Assembly (NCBI GenBank): GCA_004431415.1
Contig: QPMI01000470.1
Span: 186,001-250,000, forward strand
Direction: 5' to 3'
Length of the DNA: 64,000 nucleotides
Source of the DNA: Cyanophora paradoxa
Taxonomy: Eukaryota > Glaucocystophyceae > Cyanophorales > Cyanophoraceae
Shown here: piece by piece, positions 11,900-23,102 of the stretch
How the letters are laid out: the number at the start of each line of letters is the position of its first letter
Numbering within the stretch: the first letter of the stretch is position 1
Translations under genes and position numbers: made by a program
Notes under the pieces: model-generated
Told to the model about the DNA's origin: nothing
The model's input: only the letters and a program-made list of their open reading frames with translations
Database searches by the model: none

Positions 11900-12510
11900 G
11901 GCAGCAACCACTAGTAAAAGGGGGGTCGCCGGAGCCTGTTTCAGCCTGATTAATATCAGGCTAGCCTGATTCGAAAACAGGCTGGGACGGAATTGAAAAG
12001 CGGCAAAAGGGCAGTGGTTCTCCAGGAGATATTGCGGATCCGGGCCCGCGCTCTTCGCAGGCCGCGGCGCCGGACGCCGCGCTCGGTGATGGCTCCGGCG
12101 ACCCCCCTTTTACTAGTGAACGCAAGCAGTTTGTAGGCGGAAATCTAGAGGAGACGTTGACAGGTAGAGAGAAGTGGTTCCATGCAGAACCGCGCAACGA
12201 AGAGCAAGGCGTACGCGACGCACTGCGAGGAAGCCGAAATCTAGAGGAGACAGCTAGGGAGAACTGGTTCCATGCAGAACCGCGCAAGGAATTCGAAGAC
12301 CGGAGTTAGAGAGAAGTTAGTTTTCCCCTCGAAAACCACTTTTTCCCCTCGAATTCGACGCTCGAAAGTCGAGGGCTGACCGGCCCACCGAGCCAATCGG
12401 AAGGCGAATAAAAGACAATTTCGTTGCAGACTGGCCCTCGAAAACGGCCTCGTAGAAAAATTTTGGCTGAAGCGAGGGAACGGGAAGCAAGGGGGCCCCT
12501 TCCCCCCTTG
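11900..12510. repeat. Non-coding region with an 80-bp direct repeat
   Basis: Two copies of a block containing GGTTCCATGCAGAACCGCGC start near 12176 and 12258. The block carries a short inverted repeat (GGTTC..GAACC). Open minus-strand frames in this stretch have no family signature and I do not call them genes. Confidence 0.5.
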
Positions 12511-12511
12511 C

Positions 12512-12765
12512 AATAAATCTGTAGCAAAGTCTTAAAGATCTGAAGCCTTAAAGCTTTGGGCGTCTTCACCTTCTCGCCGGTACGCCCGGGACGGTTAGAG
12601 CTGATAAAGGACACCCAAAGCCACGCGTGCCGGGCACGCGGGCCGGGCACAGCCTATAGCTAGCCTCAACTCGAACGCGGTTAGAGGTGATGAAGGACAC
12701 CGCAACGCGTGCCGGGGTCGCGAGGCGGGCGCAGCCTAGCCTTAACTCTACCGCCACGCCTAAAT
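12512..12765 (+). repeat. Second copy of the dispersed repeat found in the MOCOS intron
   Basis: Nearly identical to 6411-6665. Its downstream edge runs into an A-rich stretch (AATAAAATAAATAAAAAAAA, 12763-12783). Confidence 0.85.
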
Positions 12766-13127
12766 AAAATAAATAAAAAAAACCTGGTCGATTTGGCTGG
12801 ATAAAATAATGGAAAGCGATTGGCGAGAAACTGAAGCGTTTAATACTAGCTGGTATGCATCTTGAAGCTAGAATAAGGCCTAGGCTCAGTTTCGTGCGGA
12901 TGCGGTACGAAATTTTCCTAGATGTATGGCCATACAAAAGCGACGAGGAAAAGGCCAGTTTCGCGGCGAGCTAGCCGAGCTAGCAGCGCGCCCGGCCGGC
13001 GTCTTATTGCCCCAGCGTTCGAGTCCCGGGAAGGGCAGTTGGGGGGAGCGGGGGGGCCTGGGCGGGCCTTGAGCTGCCGGTCCTCCGTTCGCTGTGCTCC
13101 GCTAGAATTTCGGTTGGACATGTATGG

Positions 13128-14220
13128 CGTATGTAACTATCGGTGTTGCAATTGAATTCTATTTCCCGTGTGACAGATATAGCTCCGCCCCTCTTTCGAA
13201 TTCGATAGCTCCGCCCCTCTTTCGCAAATCAATCACCGGTTCGATCGATTAATCTTATTCCGGAAAATCAGATCCGCTTCATGATCCGTCAGAACCCGCT
13301 TCGACTGGAGTCGACGTCGTTCTGAATTTGATCGTGATCAAGATCATGATCACGTATACGTAATGTTGATTATAGTCTTTCAGCTTGGTGCAACCGTGCA
13401 GGGCCTCGCCAGCGGTCTTCTCGGTCTTGTAGTCGACGTCACGCTGAGTCCAGTTGGACCTATATATATATACTATAGCTAGTGGCCCAGCCGCGTTTGT
13501 CGCGCCGGGGGTGCAAGCTTTTAAGGGGGGAACCGGGATCTAATGAAAGAGTCGTAGTGGGACGCACATGCGTGCGGCAGATCGACCCCGGCCCAGTGCG
13601 CGCGGGAGGTTGAAGTGTAAAGATAAACACAGATTAAGATTGAAAAAAAAAGAAAAGGCTCGATAAGCACACGCTGCGATCAAACCGAATTTTGCGGTGC
13701 AAGCTCAATATATAGCTACTAGTTCTCCTGCCCGTTATATCGATGCTTGCTAGTTCTAGCCTAGTAGGCTATTTTTTTTGGTGAATTACCGGCCACAGCC
13801 TCTAGACACCAGCACTGCGGGGGCTGCCCAGGGGGCATATACAACAAAGAGAACGACGCCGACTGAAATAAGAAAACTAAGGTAAGAATTCGAAGAGCAC
13901 TAAAAGCAACAAGACAAAGAGCCAAAATCGACAGCAGAGGAAGAGAGTCCGAGAAGAGACGACGGACGAGAAAATCCGAGACGGAGACCGAGCTACAGAG
14001 TTAGAAGGCAAAGAAGAGGAAATAGAGAGACACGAGAAAGAACTAGAACCAGCACCGAGATCTACAGTAGACGAAACCGACCAAGGAGGACAGTAGGCTA
14101 GGGTTACCACCGACTTACCGGTAGTCGACCTCGCGCTCGAAGGTAGCAGCGCTAGCCTGATTTCCTTCGCTTTAATGCCCTTTTCAAGTTTGCCTGCTCT
14201 TGAATCTCGAGCCACTAGTA
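13128..14220 (+). repeat. Second copy of the 7.73-8.28 kb unit, enlarged by insertions
   Basis: The sequence from CTATCGGTGTTGCAATTG matches 7738 onward at about 95%, including the AGCTCCGCCCCTCTTTCG doublet, the GATCATGATC palindromes and the CTTGTAGTCGACGTCACGC block. This copy has extra DNA at about 13475-13710 and a retroelement insertion at 13772-14091. After the insertion, homology resumes through GACTTACCGGTAGTCGACC to TTGAATCTCGAGCCACTA. A third fragment of the CTTGTAGTCGACGTCACGCT block is at about 14640. Confidence 0.85.
13772..14091 (-). mobile_element. Non-LTR-type retroelement insertion, minus orientation, with 9-bp TSD
   Basis: The insertion is delimited by the matching empty site near 8120-8150. 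AGTAGGCTA occurs at 13763-13771 and again at 14092-14100. On its own sense (minus) strand the element is about 320 nt: a T-rich, Ser-codon-rich body with an open frame, then a 3' tail GCAGTGCTGGTGTCTAGAGG, then GCTGTGGCCGGTAATTCACC and eight A. Base composition is much lower in GC than the genes around it. It is probably a 5'-truncated LINE-like copy; no reverse transcriptase is present in the fragment. Confidence 0.75.
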
Positions 14221-14345
14221 CTGGCAGACCCAGGCGCCGGCAGAGTCTGGCACAACTGCCTCTTCAAAGGCTTGTGGTGACACTGGTGAGGCCAGGTGAG
14301 CCTACCGTGTGGCACTATAAGTCTATAACACCGCGCTCACTTCAT

Positions 14346-14371
14346 TATAATTCACCAAAAAAAATATAATT
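14346..14371 (+). mobile_element. Possible ultra-truncated insertion of the same 3' tail (12 bp)
   Basis: CACC plus eight A (14353-14364) is flanked on both sides by TATAATT (14346-14352 and 14365-14371). CACC(A)n is exactly the end of the tail family. It is very short, so chance is possible. Confidence 0.35.
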
Positions 14372-15400
14372 ACCGCGGTACCAAATTAATTACCGGCGAT
14401 TTTACCGCGCCAAACCAAAATCTGGACATAACCGTTGAGTACAAGTTGGCGGAAACCAAACCAATATCTGGACATAACCAAAATGCGCCGTACGGCCCGT
14501 ACCGTACAAGTTGGTACAACACTTAAGTAATTAACGCGCGCACTTAATTAATGCGCCCCCAATTTAAATTATTACGTTTTTCGCTGGCAAAACGCTGGCA
14601 AAAAATGCATTAATTACCAACGCCCAGCGGCCTTCTCGGTCTTGTAGTCGACGTCACGCTGAATCACAGGTACCAATCGCTGGCAAAACGCTGGCAAAAA
14701 ATGCATTGATTACTGGCGCATTAATGAAGTGTGCATGATCATGAGGTACCGAATCACAGGTACCAATCGCCGAGTCGGTTCGATGGTACCGATCGACTGC
14801 CGGTAGCCTACTAGGCTACTACTAGGTAGTAGGTACTCGTACTAGTCTCGTAGGTCGGCATTTGGGCTCCGCGGCACTAGTACTGCCGCGCGCAGGCCCG
14901 CAGTGCGGGCCTGCATACGGCAGTGCAGCGGCACACGCAGCGCTAGCGGCAGCGCCGGCAGGCTGCCGGCAGCAGCTAGCGACGCCTAGTAGTAGCGACG
15001 GTAGTACGTATACGGTATACCCGGTGACCGTACGCTTGGCCAGCAGCGGAGGAGAAGTGGACTCGCCGAGTCGAGCTCCCGGAGTCCCCGGCCTGGGAGT
15101 CCGGGTCCGACTCGTCCGAGTCCCCCAGCGGCCGCAGCGCTAGTCTCCAGCCCAACGCAGCAGAAGCGCTATAGCTATAGCTCAGCGGCTGGGCGCCACG
15201 AATTCGAAGGCCGCGCGCGCGCAGCACTGCAAGTAGAATCTCCGAATAATGGGCGCCTCGAATGCGAAGTGCTACTCGACTTTGAACTGCTCGGGGACCC
15301 CGGGGCTCAGCGTTGAGTCGTGAGCCCCCGAGCCCAGCCCCGTCGCCAGCACCGATCTAGAACTGTGCACGCGTGCCGCATTCACAGCGCGCATCGCGGT
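14372..15400. other. Intergenic, AT-rich then dense in short palindromes
   Basis: 14372-14790 has repeated CTGGCAAAACGCTGGCAAAA and ACCAAAATCTGGACATAACC phrases. 14790-15250 is unusually rich in perfect palindromes (GGTACC, ACTAGT, GTATAC, GCCGGC, CTAGGCCTAG-like words). No gene is supported. Confidence 0.5.
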
Positions 15401-15439
15401 ACTATAGCTGCGGTACTTTATGCATATCATTATAACCGC

Positions 15440-18400
15440 CACGGCAGAGCCGGTGCTGTCAGCGAAGTCTGCCAGTCTTCCTCGTACTGGTCGGGCCAGG
15501 CGCAAGGGAGCGACGTGTGCGTGCCCTCCAGGCTGTTCTGCTACTCTTCCAGGTGCTTCCAGGTGTATACGTACATGTATATCAACGTTTTCACTGATGA
15601 GTATGACGGTATCAGCGACTGCTCCGGCACTCCGTGGCTACCAGCTGACTCCAGCTCGAAGGCAGCGCTCAGAACTTAGTGCGCACTCGAACTTGAGACC
15701 TTAAGCTTGCCATTAATATTGATCACAAATTTATAGATGCATATGCATATATATATACATCTTTTGCGCCGTGAGCTTTCGTGGCTCGCGATCGCTGATC
15801 ATGTTCATGAATCGAACTGTTGTGCAGCCAGCCCGCGGGTGTGTCGGACCTTGACGCGCTCAACCGCTGCAACATCCCCGCATATATCGTGGTCGATGTA
15901 CGACGCTGACGCTGCATAAATATTTCTCACGAACGAAACTCTGAGAGCTCGCATATACTAAGTTATAACTTATTACTTATGACGCATGCGGACACCCGTA
16001 AAAAAACTCAGTTCTCACGGAACGGTCGAGCCAAAAATCCTCGGTAGTTTGATTGAGGTCAGAAAACTTACCTTAGGGTTGTGTTAACGCATATGAGAAC
16101 ACAGTGTGGCATAGTCGACGTCGGAAGTCCGACCGTCGGACGGTCGACGTCCGACGTTGCGACGGGCGACTCCCGGACCCGGGAGTTTGTTCAGCGACTC
16201 CGGAGTCCGCGTGCGTTAACGTTGCTGCACCGTACTACTTTTAGTACGGTACGCCACCGTACTACGGTACGCGCCGGCGCGTGGCGCCGCAGTACCGTGG
16301 TACTACCGGTAGTACCGACTCCGAACTTAGAGTCCGAAGTTCGAGTCCGAACACGGTCTGCTGCACATGTACAGCGGCACTACAGCCACTGAGCCTGCAT
16401 GGCAGAGCGTTTGGCCCAGACTCCGCCGCCCAGTGGCCCGGCGGCGGCGGGGCGCCGGCCCGGCGGCCGGCGCCGGCGCCTCTAATATGGCCCGCTATAG
16501 CGCTAGGCTAAATAATACTGTAGAACTAGAAATATTAAGTGGGCTGCATATTTATAGTACTTAAAAAGTTTTGGGCAATTTCCTAAATATTACACGCCCC
16601 CACAGTGCTGGAGTAGACTAGAGGCTGTGGCCGGTAATTCACCAAAAAAAACATTTCGTAAATATTTCTCGCCTGCTAAAGCCGAGATTTCGCAGGGGTA
16701 CTCCTTTCTTCGCCATACAAAAGCTCTGCGAAGACCGACCTACCAATAGCTAAAAAAAAGCTTAGGGCCGCGGGGATGAACCGGCATAAGCGAAGACCGA
16801 CCTACCAATGCTACCATTGCTACCAATAGCTAAAAAAAAGCTTAGGGCCGCGGCCCGCGGGGCTGAACCGGTATACATGCTAGTACTGGCCGCCGGACCG
16901 CGGCCCGGCGGGCCCGCTAGCGCGCGGCCCGGCTGAACCGGTGAAAAGCGGCCGCCGGGCCGCGGCAAGTTCACTAGCCTAGTACCGTAGCTGGCCCTGC
17001 TAGCCTGGCAGTGGCAACTAGTATAAACCAATAGGCTAGCTATTAATTTGCGATCGCGAGGACGTCGACGTTCCGGGCAACTTCCGGCCCCATTACACCG
17101 AAATCTGACGGACGACTCCGAAAGCTAGCGCCCGATAGGCCAGCTTGACGTCATTGAACGGTTAGAAAAAAGCGAGTGGTCCGGTTGAAACGGTAAAACA
17201 AATTACAAAGTGGTCCGGTTAGACTCCGGTAAGTATATACGTATATATATATACCGGACCGGCCAACGCGCGTTCAAGAATTATTAATTGCTGGCAATCC
17301 GATTCCGAGTCTGCACCCGAGCTCTGCCCCTTTCCTCGTGTCGTCCCCAGTTCCTCAGATTAGTCTTCAGCCGTCCATTGTTTTACCAACTCTACAATCT
17401 CGATTCCGTTTAGACACTCCGCCAGCTTCGACTTTCCCCTCTAGTGGTGTCCTACGTTTCGCCTCTCCTACTGTTCTACCGCCTTTGCCTCCTGCGACTA
17501 CGTCTTCTAGTTCTGCTGTTAGCTCTGTCTTGTCGTCTTCGTCTAGATCTTCGTCTTCGACTGTAGTTCCTCGTGCTCGTTCTCCTTATTTGCTGCGTCC
17601 CCGTGCTCCTCGTCGTTCTAGTGTGACTAGTACTTCTGCATCGACGCCCTTGAGCTCTTCTACTCCTTCTCCTCGTGCTCGTTCTCCTTATCTTTTGCGT
17701 TCTTCTGATCGTGTCCTTTCTCGTGATCCCTCTTGATTCTGTATATATTTTGTGCTAGTTTACTGTATCTTTGATTTGTGATTGCTTTGTTGTCTTTAAT
17801 ATCACTACCTACGGGGGGTTCGCCCCACCGTAGTCTCTCAAAAAAAAGATATAGGCCAGCGCTAGCTTGACGACTTCGGAAGCTTTAATATTCGAAAATC
17901 GTGAAAATTGTATTTTTCTTTCAGTCAAGTGCCAGTTCGACGACTTCGGAAGCATTAATATTCGAAAATCATAACAATTGTTGTGTCAAGTCAAATCAAG
18001 TTGACGTGTGTCACGGTGTCACCCACACAGTGCCACACGTGGCGTTCGGGCCGCGTTCCTACGCTTAAAAAATGTTCGAAAATAAACCCAAAAAACAAAT
18101 ATCGTAACGGCCATTTCGCGAAAGAGTTCGTCGGCGAATCGTCGCAGACCGACTCCTAGCATCATGACCACGTCGGAATTAAGCATGCGAGAACTATTAA
18201 AAAAGTACATTTTCCTTCAGTGAAGTTGACGTGTGTCGTCGACAACTGGCATGAATATATATTCCGAAGAAGCAACATACATGTTATACAAAAAAAAGGA
18301 GCTCGAAATTCGCGATCGATCCTCGAATTAATAGCATGCATGCTGTAATTATGTAATTAAAAAGCAACTAATTCGATTGTTACCGGCCGCACTAAGGTCC

Positions 18401-21400
18401 GATACCGGCCGGGCCGCACTAAGCCAGCTTGACGTTATCGAACGCACTCAAAAATAAGTATGCCATCTAAGTAATTGTCTTTTTGTTCATTTAGCCCACA
18501 GACTCAACTCCAATTCATACTTTACTATGGAATCGATGGGCTCAATGGTGGAGACATTCGCAATCTTCATTCACTTCTTTCCTCGTATGGCGCCGCATTT
18601 CACAACGCAGCGAGTGCTGCGTTCGACTTGTACAACTTGCGATATCGAATCCACGTCACCGGAAATGCCCATGGCATCTTTGCTACTCGTGCCCGAATCC
18701 ACGACAGCTTGGAATGTTGGCGACCAAGTCATCCGAACTTTCACTGGCAACACCGCGCGACATGCTGCAGGAGAGAAATGCACCCAATGCGGATCACAGA
18801 TCTTTCATAACGTCATTGCAACACAGTGGCCAGAGATCCTTATCATCAATGCCGGAGATCGAACAATGCCAAATCGTCTTAAACAACTTCCTCTTCATGT
18901 GCAGGTGTGCTCATTTGATTGCCGCAAACATGCTAGACCTTTGACATTTGTTTTGCAATAAATAGATACCAGGTTTGCCACCTTACCATCTAGCGGCGAT
19001 CGCTCTTTTCCCACTTGGACATTTCAATGCATTCGTGATGATGCAGTGCGGCAACAATGCTCCTTTTGTGTACCGCTATGACGATATGCGTGATTCCGGA
19101 ACGGACGGATGCCTCTACCCAGTTGTTCCAACCTTCGCAGCGCTGAATGATTCCTTGTCGCCTAGCGAATTCAGCAATGTACATTTCCTTTTCTTTGTGC
19201 GCCAAGCTTAACGACAGCAAGCTCGATTCGTACGATTTTTTAACTTACTCTAAGCTCGACTTTCAAAGCTTTCTTAGGCTTACTGTCTGTTGCTCGATCG
19301 CTCAAGCAGTGTGTCCTGATTTCGGCTCCATTTTAAATTTAGTCTGATCCTCCACTTCCAAAGCTTATCTCGAATTTTCGCTGTATGCCATCTTATAAAA
19401 TAAGTGACTTGCACATTCACTTCTGCCTGCTCTTTTAATAATGCCGTCAATAGGTGGGGGGGTGCGGGGGGGCTTGCCCCCCTGCTTGTTAATATTTGAA
19501 TTCGCGGCGCAGGGTCAAGCGCGCCTTTCCCAGAAGTACGCGCTCAGCTACAAGAATGCCAACGACGGGACGTGCTACCCTGCCCACGAGTTAATCGCCT
19601 GCTACAAGGACTACAAATGCTCGAGCGCCACCGCGGCAGACGTCACCTACGTTCGCGGACGGGACCCGTGCGCATTGCATGAATTAATATATATTGTATA
19701 CACATGCCAAATATAAATATCAGCCCTCGGACATTCGTCGATCTTCATACTGGAGAGTTAATAAAGTTACTTCAAATCTGCAAACTTAAGCTCACATTTG
19801 TTTGTATCCGCAGCTCAAAGTGCCCGTCGACCACGGCGAGCTGGCAGCAACAGGAATTAAACAGCAAATGCAACACCAATGCCGTTCTCTGCTATAGATA
19901 CGCGGATTGTACAGACAGCCCTACAATCGGCAAGGACGCGGCAGGCAATACCTATTCAAAATAGTGCGAAGCACCTTTTAAAAAATTTTCATATCCGGAT
20001 CCCGCATGCATATGCGCACATAGACGACAACGTTTAATTTGAAATCGCAGCCAGCCGACCGGCCTTCCGGATTCCGAGGCGCTGCTCCGTTGCCCTGCAG
20101 GGTACGCGCCCCCGCACATTTCTGGTCGGCACCGTGACGTCTGCAATTGCATTTGATTTGCGAGCCCTCGACTAGGACGAGGGCGTACAAAGATCCGGGA
20201 TCCGTGTGTAAGGCGGCCAAGACAGGCGGAACGTGCTTCCAGGCAAGCGACGGGCCCGCGCGCCTTTAATTTGAAGGTTTTTGTATGCTGCTGGTACCTA
20301 AAGCCCCTCAAGTAGAGCAGGGACTGCTCATCAACGGACCCTTCCGGAGCGGATAGCAAACGCGTACTCGACATGTAAGTGCTAATAATACATGCCCCTT
20401 GGGGCTCTAAACCGGCTGCACTGCACCCGAAACTGCAGCTGTCTTTCAGCTGCTCAGTGCTTTGCATATGCATTAATATTCTTTCAATCAGATCAATGTG
20501 CGATAAGTCGGCAAATTCGTTCATGAAGGATGGAGATTGGCAATGCAAGGCGACGAAGTTGCTTTGTTATGCGAACGAGTGCGCCTTTATCTACTTGGTC
20601 TCTCTATAATTATAAATTATCAGTCTAAACTCTGTGCTGAGCGCGAGCGGCTGCGCGTTCAGATCCTGCACCGGCACGCCTTCAGCAGGAAAGGACGCCG
20701 CTGGGAATACCGTCAGCTCATAGTGCGTCAAGTTCGCGTTTGCGCCCCTCTCGAGCTCGATCTCTAGATCCTAAAGTCTAAATTACAATCCACACGACGC
20801 AGCCAGCCGGCCGGAGTGACAGACCAGCAGGCCTGGGCGCGCTGTCCGGTCAGTGAATACAACGATATAATTATCTTCGTTATACATCTTCTGACACGCA
20901 CACGGTCTCGTATCTGAAGGGTGGCACCATCGCTGTGAGGGAGGCCAACTCTAACATATGCAACAAAAATGTTCACCTGGGCACCGCGTGGTAAGAGGCA
21001 TATTTAATGATTATTCCTCTGAATTCCAGTCAATGTCAATGATCATAATGATGCGCGTGTACTGCATGCGGCAATTGATTCGATCTGCAGCTATTCTGAT
21101 GTCGATTGCGCGTCTACCCCCACGTATGTGTTCGGCATGAAGTGCCCCTCCGGTACCGTAGCGGTGCGAACGAAGCCTCCCCCCCCGCAATTACAGCTAG
21201 GCCTGCGGCTTCTTTGCGATTTGGATTTAGACTGATTCAAACAAACCGCGAATATTAATCGTGTGCATCATCGTTCAGATTGAAAAAGGAGTCCCCGAGT
21301 ACAACGATTACACCGCCTGCTACAAAGTAAAGACAACGTGCTACGACGAACTCGACTGCAAAGGGTCTGTTGGCGGAGTCGGCTCACAAGAGAATGATTG

Positions 21401-22359
21401 CCCCGTTGGTATTTTCTTCTCACAGTAGACTACATGCACGATCTTCGAACTCGTCTTAACAGATGCTTTCCCGTCTCAGGCACGAAATCACAGCTCATCA
21501 CTCGAGACGACGGCTCGAAGACCTGCTCGAACAGTGCGAAGTGCTACGCCACGAACAACTGGTAAGACCGGGTCTAGAACTGGCGCCAGTGTAGTGCGGT
21601 ATTTAATGGTATCGATGAAACTCGATCTAGATCTCTCTGCGAAGTATTCTGTGTGCGTCCTCCGCTGATGCTTGCCGCACCGTTGCAGCTCGGGCGCGTT
21701 TGAGTACGCTCCGACGCCGTTTGCAGACAGGTCTGCAGCTGGCTTTCTAAGCTGTCTTTAATTTACAGAGGAAGCCGACAATCGGTTATCGGACTCGCAC
21801 CTTTACCATTCGGAAACGCAGATCAAGCTGTCTGCGAGTCATGGCCAACACGTCGTCCGCGAGTTCGAAAACCGTAGTCTATGGAAGCTCGTCTGAAAAT
21901 TGCGTTGGTTTCTCCTACGACGTCGACGCAGTCTCCTATGACGAGGTGCGCCCACCAATCATATATAATTAATTTATACATACTTTCGAATTCCCGCGCC
22001 CGGCCTGCAGTTGGCCATGGCGTGTGCATGCGCGCTAATTCGTTCGCGCAGCCGACGGAGCCGATTGCACTGCCACCTGGATATTCGGGGGGTCCGTACA
22101 TACTCCCCAGCGTATACGCGGACGAGGAAGACGACCTCGAAAGCGTATACGCGGACGAGGACGACGACCTCGAAGCCGTGTGCCACGAGTCAGAATTCGA
22201 GGTGAAGTGCATTAAAAAAAATTTGCTTCCGATCCTATCTAGACGCGACATATATTTAATTAGCACTTTAGCTAACTGCGAGCGCGGGGCGGGGTCGCGT
22301 GCGCGCGTGTTTCCCTCCAGGCTCTGGATGCGCTGGAGGGCTCCGCGGGGGCTGCCTGA
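15440..22359 (+). CDS. Modular cysteine-rich, probably secreted protein (exons only partly joined)
   Basis: Many short exons share Cys-containing motifs. One motif is QPAGVSDLDALNRC (about 15830), QPTGLPDSEALLRCP (about 20055) and QPAGVTDQQAWARCP (about 20800). A second is DCSGTP (about 15620), DCTDSPTIGKDAAGNTYS (about 19920) and SCTGTPSAGKDAAGNTVSS (about 20675). Others read TCYPAHELIACYKDYKC (about 19580), ACYKVKTTCYDELDC (about 21325), ICSYSDVDC (about 21085) and CSNSAKCYATNNW (about 21520). The last exons read SSENCVGFSYDVDAVSYDE, then an acidic doublet YADEEDDLE/YADEDDDLE (about 22115-22170), and end ALDALEGSAGAA with TGA at 22357-22359. The repeated Cys spacing suggests disulphide-rich extracellular modules. 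The start is unknown, and 16.5-19.4 kb is foreign-looking DNA that may sit in an intron or split the gene in two. Confidence 0.55.
15920..16592. other. Non-coding, palindrome-rich
   Basis: 16110-16500 is packed with nested palindromes such as CCGTCGGACGG, GACTCCGGAGTC, CGTACTACGGTACG and CGCGCCGGCGCG. I see no exon with family support. Confidence 0.5.
16592..16652 (+). mobile_element. 5'-truncated tail-family insertion with 14-bp TSD
   Basis: About 60 nt of the common 3' tail (CAGTGCTGGAGTAGACTAG, then AGGCTGTGGCCGGTAATTCA, CC and A8) is flanked by ATTTCCTAAATATT (16578-16591) and ATTTCGTAAATATT (16653-16666), one mismatch. This is typical of target-primed, 5'-truncated retroposition. Confidence 0.8.
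16725..16880. repeat. Tandem repeat with an A8 tract
   Basis: The phrase GAAGACCGACCTACCAAT, followed by AGCTAAAAAAAAGCTTAGGG and CCGCGG, occurs twice; the second copy carries an extra GCTACCATTGCTACCAAT. Confidence 0.7.
17300..17848 (+). mobile_element. Low-GC element with Ser-rich frame, 3' hairpin and A8 end
   Basis: A frame from 17338 to 17736 encodes a Ser/Pro/Arg-rich protein with two RARSPYLLR repeats and T-ending codons unlike the surrounding genes. It is followed by T-rich DNA, a hairpin (CTACGGGGGG..CCCCACCGTAG, 17811-17833) and eight A at about 17840-17847. The body resembles that of the 13.77 kb insertion in composition, but the 3' tail differs. I found no clear target-site duplication. 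It may be a retroposon of another family or a retroposed gene. Confidence 0.4.
17868..18000. repeat. 70-bp tandem repeat
   Basis: Two copies of CGACTTCGGAAGCTTTAATA (second with CATT) followed by TTCGAAAATC, starting at 17871 and 17941. Period 70. Confidence 0.75.
18481..19211 (+). pseudogene. Ubiquitin-specific-protease-like fragment in an AT-richer island
   Basis: Two exons, 18495-18904 and 18966-19211, join in phase across a 61-nt GT-AG intron and end at TAA. The protein has paired zinc-knuckle-like cysteines (CTTC and CTQC), then WPEILIINAG, then YHLAAIALFPLGHFNAFVMM and YRYDDM. That order (CxxC...CxxC, then a GH[FY] box and a following Asp) is what the C-terminal half of USP/C19 deubiquitinases looks like, with the catalytic His in GHF. 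The N-terminal catalytic Cys box is not seen, so it is a fragment or has undetected upstream exons. GC content and codon use differ from neighbouring genes, suggesting a mobile-element cargo or recent arrival. The family call is an inference. Confidence 0.4.
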
Positions 22360-23100
22360 GCAAACTTCGAGACGGATCCTGCCCATGGGCATCGACGCCA
22401 ACGCCGCCGCCGCCGCAGCGACGCATGCACAGCTCGAGATCAACAACGTCGACGTCCGCGCACGCGCAGCTCGGAAGCAGCGCGCCGGGGCTAGCTTCCA
22501 CATCATTAGCATTAGTTAGAAACCTCTTAAGCTTTAGCTAGATATCCAGACGCGAAACCTTCAAACCTTTCGTTCATTTTGTACTTTTCTGAAGCACAGT
22601 ATACGACGGTCCTTGGTAGTATCTAGTCGGAGAGATTTATTGGGCGATGTGAAACGCGTTGTAGTTGTGTTGTGTGCTGATGCAAGAGTGTGCACAAAGC
22701 AGCGCGCCGGGGCCATGCCCTTGATCTTATGAGCGACCTATAGCTAGAAGTGTACGCGTACGGTGCGAGTGGATACTAGTGCTACGTATACGGTGTAGAT
22801 CAACGTCCGAAATTCACAGTACGACGAGCACTGCGTGACACCTTTGCATAGTACACGTGTTTAATTTAATTTGATTGTTAGCAATCTGCCTATATAGGGG
22901 GCACCTTTAATGTATATCAGTCACAAATTAAAGCCGTCGTCAAGGAAATCAGGGTCGACGTCGACCAGCTCATTCCAACCTCCCTTTCCCCCCTGCAGCC
23001 GTTTCCTATCTCTTGAATCTTAATATTTATAGTCTTGCTCAGGTTAAAGATGTACATGTATGGCCTGCAGCTGCCTAGCTATAAGCATTCGAGCCGGAGA
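22360..23100. other. Intergenic between convergent genes
   Basis: This lies between the end of the Cys-rich gene (+) and the end of the NHL gene (-). No exon-like sequence is supported. The frame continuing past 22359 is an extension in another phase. Confidence 0.5.
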
Positions 23101-23102
23101 GG

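Noticed and set aside
7731-14220. LTR retrotransposon made of the two 7.73/13.13 kb copies as terminal repeats
   Set aside because: No TG..CA ends, primer-binding site or polyprotein lies between them, and a second repeat pair has the same spacing, pointing to block duplication.
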